NCBI RefSeq assembly: GCF_946479715.1
Contig: NZ_CAMLHF010000191.1
Span: 1-10,692 of the forward strand
Source: an uncultured Pedobacter sp.
GTDB taxonomy: Bacteria > Bacteroidota > Bacteroidia > Sphingobacteriales > Sphingobacteriaceae
Direction: 5' to 3'
Length of the DNA stretch: 10,692 nt
The first letter of the stretch is position 1. Every line of letters starts with the position of its first letter. Shown piece after piece: positions 1 to 6,666 of the stretch. A program made the translations under genes and the position numbers. The notes below the pieces were generated by a model, which saw only the letters and a program-made list of their open reading frames with translations, made no database searches and had not been told where the DNA came from.

Positions 1-64
1 GAGCGGATTCGAACCGCTGTAGGAGGTTTTGCAGACCTCTGCCTAGCCACTCGGCCACTCGACC
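1..64 (-). tRNA. tRNA-Cys (anticodon GCA), 3' end cut by window edge
   Basis: The minus strand folds as a cloverleaf. The acceptor 5' arm GGTCGAG (64-58) is followed by T8, a 3-bp D-stem GCC/GGC and an anticodon stem GAGGT/ACCTC around the loop CTGCAAA, with anticodon GCA at 32-30. The variable loop is short (CTAC), and the T-arm AGCGG/CCGCT closes the loop TTCGAAT. Only the first base of the 3' acceptor strand (C66, at position 1) lies in the window, so the rest of the acceptor stem and the discriminator base are missing. Anticodon GCA reads UGC and UGU cysteine codons. It lies about 50 bp downstream of the methyltransferase gene on the same strand and could be reached by read-through from it, although no shared transcript can be proven here. 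Confidence 0.95.
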
Positions 65-113
65 CTACTGAAATTCAGGCTGCAAAAATAGTAAATAATA
101 CTTATTATGCAAT

Positions 114-863
114 TTATTTCTGCAAATTTCTATTAATATCTGCACAAAGAATTGCTGCTGATATCGCAACGTTCAATGACTCAGCCTCTCCAACCCTTGG
201 TATTGTAACCGGATTGGTAATTAAATTTATGATTTCGGGCGTTATTCCTTGTCCTTCATTGCCCAAAATCACTATTCCTTCATTTCCCCATTTTGTTTCA
301 TAAATACTCGTTCCATTAAGAACCGCACCAAAAACGGGTACTTTAACATCTTTTAAAAATCCAGAAAGCGCTTCGTAATAAACGTTTACCCTGCTCAAAG
401 ATCCCATTGTAGCCTGTACTGTTTTCGGATTATAAATTTCAACCGTGTTGTTAGAACATATAATCTGCTTAAATCCAAACCAATCGGCCGTGCGAATGAT
501 TGTGCCAAGATTACCTGGATCCTGAACTCCATCAAGCACCAGAGAAAATGACCCTTTTAGACTACTAATGTCCAAACTACGACTTTTAGGAATGTGCACA
601 AGAGCCAGTACACCTTGCGGAGTTTGTAAAGTACTAATCTTATCCAGTTCGGCGTTGTTTATTTCAAATAACTTTATATTTGCAGGCAAATTGAGCAGTA
701 AAGACTGATATTGAGCCAGATAATAAATGCTATGTATTTGGTACGAAGATTGAATAAACTCTACAATAGATTTTATACCTTCAATAATAAATATCCCATT
801 TTCTTTACGGTACTTTTTTTGATGTAACGATTTTATAAACCCTATCTGAGATTTTGAAAGCAT
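114..863 (-). CDS. TrmH/SpoU (SPOUT) family RNA 2'-O-methyltransferase
   Basis: Probable cytosolic enzyme that transfers a methyl group from S-adenosylmethionine to a ribose 2'-OH in rRNA or tRNA (RlmB/TsnR/TrmH type). With the start at 863 it has 249 residues. Residues 1-95 form the small substrate-binding domain, with FIIEGIKSI near 25-33. The SPOUT domain shows all three family motifs: motif 1 at 111-130 (DGVQDPGNLGTIIRTADWFG, with N118 and R124), motif 2 at 201-207 (GNEGQGI, E203) and motif 3 at 221-233 (IPR...SLNVA). An upstream ATG at 899 would add 12 residues, but family members typically begin with MLSKSQ-like sequence, so 863 is preferred. The exact target nucleotide cannot be inferred. 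The start overlaps that of the divergent Omp85 gene by about 10 bp. No Shine-Dalgarno sequence is visible, as is usual in Bacteroidota. Confidence 0.93.
   Translation of the reverse strand: MLSKSQIGFIKSLHQKKYRKENGIFIIEGIKSIVEFIQSSYQIHSIYYLAQYQSLLLNLPANIKLFEINNAELDKISTLQTPQGVLALVHIPKSRSLDISSLKGSFSLVLDGVQDPGNLGTIIRTADWFGFKQIICSNNTVEIYNPKTVQATMGSLSRVNVYYEALSGFLKDVKVPVFGAVLNGTSIYETKWGNEGIVILGNEGQGITPEIINLITNPVTIPRVGEAESLNVAISAAILCADINRNLQK
854..863. other. overlap of divergent start regions (methyltransferase / Omp85)
   Basis: The minus-strand methyltransferase starts with ATG at 863-861 and the plus-strand Omp85 frame with TTG at 854-856, so the two frames share about 10 bp. Each gene's promoter must therefore lie inside or across the coding sequence of the other, and the two mRNA leaders would be complementary. 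I found no clean Bacteroidota promoter pair (TTTG about 19 bp before TAnnTTTG) for either gene. The overlap depends on TTG being the true start, because the plus-strand frame stays open only back to a TAA at 836. Confidence 0.6.
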
Positions 864-3247
864 ACTATAATAATAAAAGGAATGTCCATTTTCATGCAAT
901 ATTACTATTTATTCTTGTTTTTGTTACGGGATGCTCCTCAACAAAATATATTGCGGACTACCAATCTATTGTTAAAAATGTAGAAATAGATAGCATAGAT
1001 AAAGCTTTTGAGGAAGAAGCACTCAACTATATTCAAAAAGATATCAGGCCCACATCAACAATTGGTATCAATGTTATTATTTATAATATGTTCAATACCA
1101 AAGATGGCCGTTATAAAACTTCCAATATAAAGCCACTTGGCACGCCTCCTCCAATTCTTGATAGTGCATTGGTCGAAATCTCGCGTAGTCAGATAGAAAA
1201 GTTTCTGATGAGCAAGGGATATTTTAAGGCAAAAGTGAAATCAGAGATAAAGGTTAAAAAGAAACGTGCTGATGTTTTTTTTAAGGCAAGTCCTGGTCCT
1301 GTTTTTCATGTCAATAAAATAAAGTATGAAATCCCTGACGAACTTGTTAATAAATTTTACATGGAAAGTAGGGCCGCCGAGAATTTTCTGAAAGAGGGAA
1401 TGAGGTACGATGATGATTCTTTGGCACATGAACGTGATCGGATCTATACGGTGATGAAAGAAAAAGGCTATTTCGATTTCGCAAGGCCATACATAAAATA
1501 CGAGGTCGATTCGAACTTAAATTCCAGCAAGGCTAATGTTACGCTGATTATAGACAACCCCCAGGACAAGCCCAAACATGAGCAATTCTATATTGGTGAG
1601 GCAAACGTAATTATTGCCCCAAATGCAGATGGTTTTCCTGATACACTTACCATGAACGATAAGGTTTTTAGGGGTTTAAGGTATACTGATCTCTCTAAAA
1701 AGTTTAGAAGAAATCCTATAGTACGGTATAACTTTCTTCATCAAGGCGAGATTTATAATATTTACAATGAGAATCTTACCTACGATCGTATGTATGAGCT
1801 TAACGTTTTTAAAAATGTTAAGATAGATTATAACAGACCAAAGGATAGTGTCAATAAGGTGTTCCCGGTTATCCAGTTGATCCCTCAAAAAATAATGAGT
1901 AACAGGGTAGAGGGAGAAGTGCCTTTTAATGCAGGTACCGTTGGCTTCAATTTATCAAATACCTATACGAACAACAACATGTTCCGTGGAGCGGAGCGAT
2001 TTGAGTTTCAGGTTAAAGGAGGACTGCAATCCAGAATCGGGCAGGGGAATTCTTTATTCAAGGATATTTATCAGCGTGATTTTTCAATTAGTGCTAACCT
2101 GACTGTTCCAAGGTTAATGTTGCCGTTTATTACAGCCAGACCGGGAAGAAGAGGTGGTATGCCACATACCATATTCTCTACCAGTTATGTATATGCACAA
2201 CAAAAAAGCTTTTTTGAGCGCCATGTTTTTCTTACATCGCTGACTTATGAGTTTGTAGAATCGAAATCCAAATATCATTCTGTTACTCCTTTAAATTTTG
2301 AGTATAGGTTTGGAGGACTTCTTTTTGATGTGGACGATCCAAATAATCAAGCTGAATTACTTAAGAATTTTTATAATCTTTTATTGTTAGATAGGAGGGA
2401 TATTACGCTTGGTATTAAATACACATATTCTCTAAATGCCGATAAACTGTTAACAAACGGAAGCTTTATTTATTTTAGAGGAAGCATGGATTTAGCGGGT
2501 AATATGTTACAACTGGCAACTAGTATTGCAGGTGATAAACCTATTCTGTCGCAAGATAAGTATGCTACAATATTCGGCCTGCCATTTAATCAATATATGC
2601 GACCAGAGGTAGATGTACGCTGGTATAAAAGTTTAGGGGGAGAGAAACAGTTTGTAGCTCGTTTAAACAGCGGAATTGGCTATGCTTATGGTAACTCTAA
2701 ATCAGTTCCGTTCGAGAAATTATTCTTCGCAGGTGGTTCAAGTGGCATCAGGGCATGGCAGGCGAGAACTCTGGGACCTGCAAATTATGATAGGGGAAAG
2801 GAGCTTAATTCTGATACTGCAAGAAGAGCATTATATGGCCTTGATCAGCTTGGAGAGCTACATATTGAGGCAAATTTAGAATACCGGTATAAGCTATTGA
2901 ATAAGTTCTTTGGGGCCAAATTGAAAGGTGCTGTGTTTTTAGATGCCGGTAACGTATGGAATGTGACCAGAACCGGTACGCCATCTACCTATTTTGATTT
3001 CAAAAAACTGGGCAGTCAAATTGCCCTCGGTACAGGTATGGGGTTCAGGTACGACGTACAGTACTTTGTATTCAGGTTTGATGTGGGGCTAAAACTTAAA
3101 GACCCGCAGTTTGAAGGTTCCGACCAATGGATGTTTAAACGGTTCTTTACCGGGAACAAGAAGTTTAAAGACGATTATTACCTTACCCATAGTCCGGAAA
3201 GGTATCGCTTTGTGCAATACAATTTTGGTATAGGAATGCCTTTTTAA
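854..3247 (+). CDS. TamL-like/BamA-TamA family outer-membrane lipoprotein (Omp85 superfamily)
   Basis: Predicted lipid-anchored Omp85 protein of 797 residues. The N-terminus has a basic n-region (K2, K8, R9), a hydrophobic stretch at 15-25 and a lipobox VTG-C with C27 as the acylated cysteine. About three POTRA-like modules follow (roughly 38-147, 148-235 and 238-348), with the family signature of a GYF segment before the second. The beta-barrel runs from about 350 to 797. It carries the Omp85 loop motif GIRAW (R633, compare VRGF/VRGY), an LDAGNVWN strand and a C-terminal beta-signal ending in FGIGMPF. Bacteroidota proteins of this type (TamL) act in outer-membrane protein insertion or envelope homeostasis with TamB-like partners; the exact role here is inferred. 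The only in-frame canonical start is TTG at 854, because the ATGs at 882 and 894 are in another frame. No tamB follows; the next gene is convergent. Confidence 0.9.
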   Translation: MKAYYNNKRNVHFHAILLFILVFVTGCSSTKYIADYQSIVKNVEIDSIDKAFEEEALNYIQKDIRPTSTIGINVIIYNMFNTKDGRYKTSNIKPLGTPPPILDSALVEISRSQIEKFLMSKGYFKAKVKSEIKVKKKRADVFFKASPGPVFHVNKIKYEIPDELVNKFYMESRAAENFLKEGMRYDDDSLAHERDRIYTVMKEKGYFDFARPYIKYEVDSNLNSSKANVTLIIDNPQDKPKHEQFYIGEANVIIAPNADGFPDTLTMNDKVFRGLRYTDLSKKFRRNPIVRYNFLHQGEIYNIYNENLTYDRMYELNVFKNVKIDYNRPKDSVNKVFPVIQLIPQKIMSNRVEGEVPFNAGTVGFNLSNTYTNNNMFRGAERFEFQVKGGLQSRIGQGNSLFKDIYQRDFSISANLTVPRLMLPFITARPGRRGGMPHTIFSTSYVYAQQKSFFERHVFLTSLTYEFVESKSKYHSVTPLNFEYRFGGLLFDVDDPNNQAELLKNFYNLLLLDRRDITLGIKYTYSLNADKLLTNGSFIYFRGSMDLAGNMLQLATSIAGDKPILSQDKYATIFGLPFNQYMRPEVDVRWYKSLGGEKQFVARLNSGIGYAYGNSKSVPFEKLFFAGGSSGIRAWQARTLGPANYDRGKELNSDTARRALYGLDQLGELHIEANLEYRYKLLNKFFGAKLKGAVFLDAGNVWNVTRTGTPSTYFDFKKLGSQIALGTGMGFRYDVQYFVFRFDVGLKLKDPQFEGSDQWMFKRFFTGNKKFKDDYYLTHSPERYRFVQYNFGIGMPF

Positions 3248-3262
3248 GCACTCTGCTTAAAA
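3242..3262. repeat. perfect 9-bp inverted repeat spanning both convergent stop codons
   Basis: TTTTAAGCA (3242-3250), a CTC loop and TGCTTAAAA (3254-3262) form a perfect hairpin. It contains the stop of the plus-strand Omp85 gene (TAA 3245-3247) and that of the minus-strand 176-aa gene (TAA, 3259-3257). In either direction the RNA begins with U's and ends with A's, the reverse of a standard intrinsic terminator, so termination is possible but not shown. The 3' arm can pair alternatively with TTTAAGC at 3270-3276. Confidence 0.5.
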
Positions 3263-3276
3263 CATTCGCTTTAAGC
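3255..3276. repeat. alternative 7-bp inverted repeat sharing an arm with the hairpin at 3242-3262
   Basis: GCTTAAA (3255-3261) pairs with TTTAAGC (3270-3276) across an 8-nt loop. Its left arm is the right arm of the preceding hairpin, so the two structures exclude each other. It lies in the last codons of the minus-strand 176-aa gene and just beyond the Omp85 stop. It may help separate the convergent transcripts, or it may be chance in AT-rich sequence. Confidence 0.35.
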
Positions 3277-3787
3277 CGTCAAATATAGTTTCGAAGAAAG
3301 TAGATAGGTTTAAACCGTTGCTGTGATTGAAATAGATGAATATTAAAAGGATAATTACTGCAGCTATAATGAACTTCCTAAATGCGAAAGCCAAAAAGAT
3401 GATCAGTGCGGGAAATAATACGAGCCACATACTATTGATCACATAAGGAGTTAAGGTGCCTTCCTTTTTATGAACATATAAAAGTTTGCTGTGGGTACCG
3501 GTGTCGTTCTGATGTTTTATATACACAAAGGCTGAGCGTTCCAATTGTAATGGCAGCACACCAACACCTCCATTAAATTTAATAGGCTGGGTAAACCCGC
3601 TTACACTAAAAGTGTAAGTGCCATTAATCTTTTCTATCGGTATATCTAAAGAATCAGCTGCTATAATGGCAAGCTTACTGTTTTTAAGCAGGCTCTCTTT
3701 AACTATAAAATTATTGATGTCTGCATTTTGAGCAAAGCCGGAAACACACATTACCAACAGCAATATCAACAAATATATTCTTCTCAT
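3257..3787 (-). CDS. uncharacterised exported protein with two C-terminal membrane helices
   Basis: I do not recognise a named family for this 176-residue protein. Residues 1-19 form a signal peptide (RR, then a leucine-rich core, probable cleavage FA|Q). Residues 20-113 look like a small extracytoplasmic beta-rich domain; the segment GTYTFSVSGFTQPIKFNGG resembles a beta-sandwich edge. Two hydrophobic helices follow at about 116-136 and 139-153, separated only by R137-K138, then a polar/amphipathic tail (154-176). This predicts an inner-membrane protein with a periplasmic domain and a tight helical hairpin. Its ATG overlaps the stop of the patatin gene (ATGA, 3787-3784), which strongly suggests translational coupling and perhaps a role alongside the patatin protein. 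C14 is preceded by M and is not a convincing lipobox. The gene ends 9 bp from the convergent Omp85 stop. Confidence 0.85.
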   Translation of the reverse strand: MRRIYLLILLLVMCVSGFAQNADINNFIVKESLLKNSKLAIIAADSLDIPIEKINGTYTFSVSGFTQPIKFNGGVGVLPLQLERSAFVYIKHQNDTGTHSKLLYVHKKEGTLTPYVINSMWLVLFPALIIFLAFAFRKFIIAAVIILLIFIYFNHSNGLNLSTFFETIFDGLKRMF

Positions 3788-6114
3788 TCTATAGATCGTT
3801 TATTGTAAATCAGATACCCCAAATGTAGTAAAACCCCGTTTCTTTTTATCGGGTCATCATATAAATTGTAACTAAAGCTTATAGGGCCAACCGGGGTATG
3901 GTATACCAGGCCTGCAGTGGCAGCATATTGCCATTTGGTAAGCGGTTTCATACGGTCTATTCCCTGGAAGCCTACCTTCTCAAATTTCTGATATGGCAAA
4001 AATACATATCCCTCAACCCTTAAGTCAAGATTTCTTTTAATGCTGTATACATTTTTAATTCCTCCTGCAAAGTAGCTGGTGGCCCTAAAGTTTTCTAAAA
4101 ATACAGATCTGCTGTCTTGCAATGGATAAAATGCAGGTGAGGCAAGTATGGTAGAGTAGTAATTAGAAAATAAAGGCTGGTTTGAAATCACCGCTTCGAG
4201 TAGGTAGCCTAAAGAATATTTGCGTTTTGCGAAGAAGTAGTTTTCATCGCTAACCTTTAAATTGAACCATTGCCTGTATTTTCTATCTACTTCGGTTTTG
4301 CTTGCTGCAAGCTCCGCAGATTCTGTTAAGCCGTCGGTAATGTTGCCGGGTGTGTAACTCTCTCTCCCTGCAAAATAATTTAGACTTAAAAGGAAGTTGC
4401 GGCCCTTACTGGCGTATTGCTTACGATTAAAGGTGTACTGTTCAAAAGCAAAGGTAGATCTGGAAGCATTGAACACGGTTTTGTCTAATTTATTGCCTAT
4501 TTCAAAGGTATTATTCGGACTATACCCATCGTAATTGTTAATAAAGGCAGTATTCAGGGTTACCTTGGTATTCCGGTTTAGCGGAAAACCAATCTTCAAG
4601 TCTATTTTTCTATCTGTCTGTTCAATATATGTAGGGTGTGGATTTTCAATAAAAATGGAACTGGTTTTATAATAATCAAAGTGATTATAGGTCATTTCCA
4701 TAGCAAGGAATAATGGTAATCGGGAAGGATAATCGATCCTTCCATTTACTTGTATAGATTCATAAAACCGCCCTGAATACAAATTAGTGCCAAATGTATA
4801 CGATTTCTGGTTTAGGTAGTTGTACTGCATTCCAAGAAATACATTACTGATTGGTCGGCTTGATATGTTCCCTCCAAAATCAATTTTAAAGCTTTTTTGT
4901 GGTTTGGCCACAATTTCAAAATTATAGCTGTCGGAAACCGGGTTGTAGGTGATCTTGGGGTAAATGGTTTCAAAGGTTTCATCTGCTACGAGCTTGTAAT
5001 AGCCTTGTTTAATATCATCAAGATCAAAGGTGTTCTGATCTCTTTTGAAAAGACGCTCGATGTATTTTTTTTGCTGAGCATTTACTCCGGATACGGTTAC
5101 ACCACTAAAAAGCAGATTAGGTTTTTTATTGTTGAACCGAGTTCTTTTAATCATCAGATCTCCGGTTGTTATCCGTCTGCTTATCTTTTTCTTGATCTGG
5201 TCCATATCGGCTATTGTTGCATCATAACCTTGTTTTATCAGTTCCTCTACCGGGTTGAAATTGGTTGAAGTATACCCCCTTAGGTTTGGCTGGATATAAA
5301 TGCCATTTGGGCCAATAAGCGTAGAGTCAGATTTAGAAAGAAACATAAAAACCATCAGTCGGTTCATTAACCGCTCATCATTATTTTTAGGGTATTCATT
5401 GAAGTTTTTTGAAGATACATTGGAGCCAATAATTACATCTGGATTAAAAGTTTCCTTCATTACATCGGCCGGAAAATTATTATACAAACCGCCATCAAAA
5501 ACATACTTGTCGTCTAGTTTTATAGGTCGGTAAATCAATGGAACAGTCATGGTTGCTCTAACGGCATCGGCTAAACTGCCTTTTTTTACGGTTATGCTAT
5601 TTTGCGACAACACATCAGATACCATGCAGCGATAAGGAACAAACAGATTGTCGAAATTATCTTTTGAAATAGCAGATGCCTGAGCAAAAAGCTCTAAAAG
5701 GGCGAAGTTTAAGGGGATGTCATTTACCAGATTAGATCTGAAATTGAACCTTAAATTAGAGTCGACAGAGAGCTTTGCTGTAATTATTGATGGGTTAATA
5801 TTTTTCTTCTGAAAGAAGAAACTATAATCGCTCTTGTATCTTCCGCTTACCCAATCCTGAAAATTGCTGCTTAAGGCTATTTTTTCCATTTCCGATGGCG
5901 AATAACCGACTGCATACATGGCACCAACAATGCCACCCATAGAAGTTCCGGTAATGTAGTCAATAGGGATATTGTTTTCTTCCAGTGCTTTTAATATGCC
6001 TATGTGGGCAAGTCCCTTAGCTCCACCGCCACTCAATACCAAGCCTACCTTTTGCGCATTTACATTTAATGCGGTTATAAATAGAAAAATGAAGAGTAAT
6101 CTTTTTATAAGCAT
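3784..6114 (-). CDS. patatin-like phospholipase with POTRA and Omp85 beta-barrel (type Vd autotransporter-like)
   Basis: Predicted exported lipid acyl hydrolase fused to an outer-membrane barrel, 776 residues. There is a signal peptide at 1-20 (cleavage after NVNA). The patatin domain spans about 22-310, with oxyanion-hole motif GGGAKG (29-34), nucleophile motif GTSMG (S58) and the dyad aspartate in DGG (D207), so the catalytic Ser-Asp pair is intact. One POTRA-like module (about 333-405) and a D15-type barrel (about 410-776) follow. The order matches PlpD of Pseudomonas and FplA of Fusobacterium, in which the lipase is exported by its own barrel; PlpD-type proteins are of similar length. The expected reaction is A-type phospholipid or lysophospholipid hydrolysis. 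The last strand (LLHLGYLIY) is followed by a six-residue tail, NKRSIE, so the protein does not end in an aromatic residue. It starts 46 bp after tspO and overlaps the next gene by 4 bp. Confidence 0.93.
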   Translation of the reverse strand: MLIKRLLFIFLFITALNVNAQKVGLVLSGGGAKGLAHIGILKALEENNIPIDYITGTSMGGIVGAMYAVGYSPSEMEKIALSSNFQDWVSGRYKSDYSFFFQKKNINPSIITAKLSVDSNLRFNFRSNLVNDIPLNFALLELFAQASAISKDNFDNLFVPYRCMVSDVLSQNSITVKKGSLADAVRATMTVPLIYRPIKLDDKYVFDGGLYNNFPADVMKETFNPDVIIGSNVSSKNFNEYPKNNDERLMNRLMVFMFLSKSDSTLIGPNGIYIQPNLRGYTSTNFNPVEELIKQGYDATIADMDQIKKKISRRITTGDLMIKRTRFNNKKPNLLFSGVTVSGVNAQQKKYIERLFKRDQNTFDLDDIKQGYYKLVADETFETIYPKITYNPVSDSYNFEIVAKPQKSFKIDFGGNISSRPISNVFLGMQYNYLNQKSYTFGTNLYSGRFYESIQVNGRIDYPSRLPLFLAMEMTYNHFDYYKTSSIFIENPHPTYIEQTDRKIDLKIGFPLNRNTKVTLNTAFINNYDGYSPNNTFEIGNKLDKTVFNASRSTFAFEQYTFNRKQYASKGRNFLLSLNYFAGRESYTPGNITDGLTESAELAASKTEVDRKYRQWFNLKVSDENYFFAKRKYSLGYLLEAVISNQPLFSNYYSTILASPAFYPLQDSRSVFLENFRATSYFAGGIKNVYSIKRNLDLRVEGYVFLPYQKFEKVGFQGIDRMKPLTKWQYAATAGLVYHTPVGPISFSYNLYDDPIKRNGVLLHLGYLIYNKRSIE

Positions 6115-6160
6115 GGCTCATAAAAATAGGAGTTTTATTTCATAATGGCGATCTGAATAA

Positions 6161-6634
6161 TCAGTTTAACGAAAATATGCTGTATGTTAAAATTGTAGCA
6201 AAGCCAACCCATAAAATATATGGGATGAACAGTAAACCTGCAGTTTTGTCAATTTTATAGAATACCATTGCGTTTATGATAATGGCCAGCAGCAGGGCAA
6301 TGATTTCAAAGAGCGCTATTCCAATTTCGTGGGCATAAAAAAACAGGAACGACCACATTACATTTAACACAAGCTGGATGAGGTATATGGCAACTGTACG
6401 TGTGAAATATTGAACTTGCTCTCTTTTTAACCAAACCAGGTAGGCCGCAATTCCCATTAAAATAAAAAGGGTAGTCCATACCGGGGCAAATACCCAGTTT
6501 GGGGGATTAAAAGAGGGCTTATTTAGGGTTACGTACCATGTTTTAACATATTGAGAAGTAAACCATGCGCCTATAGCACCCATAGCTAAAGGAATAGCAA
6601 TATTAATAATAAAGGCAAATGGTTTAAATCTCAT
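6161..6634 (-). CDS. tspO: TspO/MBR family tryptophan-rich sensory protein
   Basis: A 157-residue integral membrane protein with five predicted helices (about 7-28, 45-68, 78-98, 104-125 and 131-153). The family core is clear: WYVTLNKPSFNPPNWVF at 33-49 followed by PVWT (W53), then GIAAYLVW at 61-68, LNVMWSFLFF at 90-99 (N91, W94) and PYILWVGFATILTYSIFSLN at 138-157. TspO proteins bind porphyrins and other tetrapyrroles or sterols and have been linked to oxidative-stress or porphyrin signalling. The physiological ligand in this organism is not known from sequence. In the last helix, where many homologues read L-N, this one reads L149-T150. The gene sits 32 bp after the glycoside hydrolase stop and 46 bp before the patatin start, so co-transcription is plausible. 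No Shine-Dalgarno sequence is seen. Confidence 0.95.
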   Translation of the reverse strand: MRFKPFAFIINIAIPLAMGAIGAWFTSQYVKTWYVTLNKPSFNPPNWVFAPVWTTLFILMGIAAYLVWLKREQVQYFTRTVAIYLIQLVLNVMWSFLFFYAHEIGIALFEIIALLLAIIINAMVFYKIDKTAGLLFIPYILWVGFATILTYSIFSLN

Positions 6635-6666
6635 GTTCTGTTAAAATTGTTTTGCAATGTTACAAG

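Noticed and set aside
94..106. AATAA-TAC-TTATT hairpin after the methyltransferase as a terminator
   Set aside because: The stem is only five A/T pairs and would be too weak; the following T-rich stretch is unremarkable in this AT-rich gap.
864..899. Upstream ATG at 899 as the start of the methyltransferase
   Set aside because: It adds 12 residues (MHENGHSFYYYS) not typical of the family, which begins near MLSKSQ; it would also lengthen the overlap with the Omp85 gene.
882..960. ATG starts at 882 or 894 for the Omp85 gene, implying a frameshift
   Set aside because: They are in the +1 frame, and the lipobox frame is open back to the TTG at 854 with a good basic n-region. An indel cannot be excluded but is not needed.
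3740..3787. The 176-aa protein as a lipoprotein (C14)
   Set aside because: The residue before the cysteine is M, not G/A/S, and a signal peptidase I site FA|Q follows.
4897..5268. Plus-strand open frame of 123 codons inside the patatin gene
   Set aside because: It lies antisense to the clearly coding POTRA/patatin region and shows no recognisable domain.
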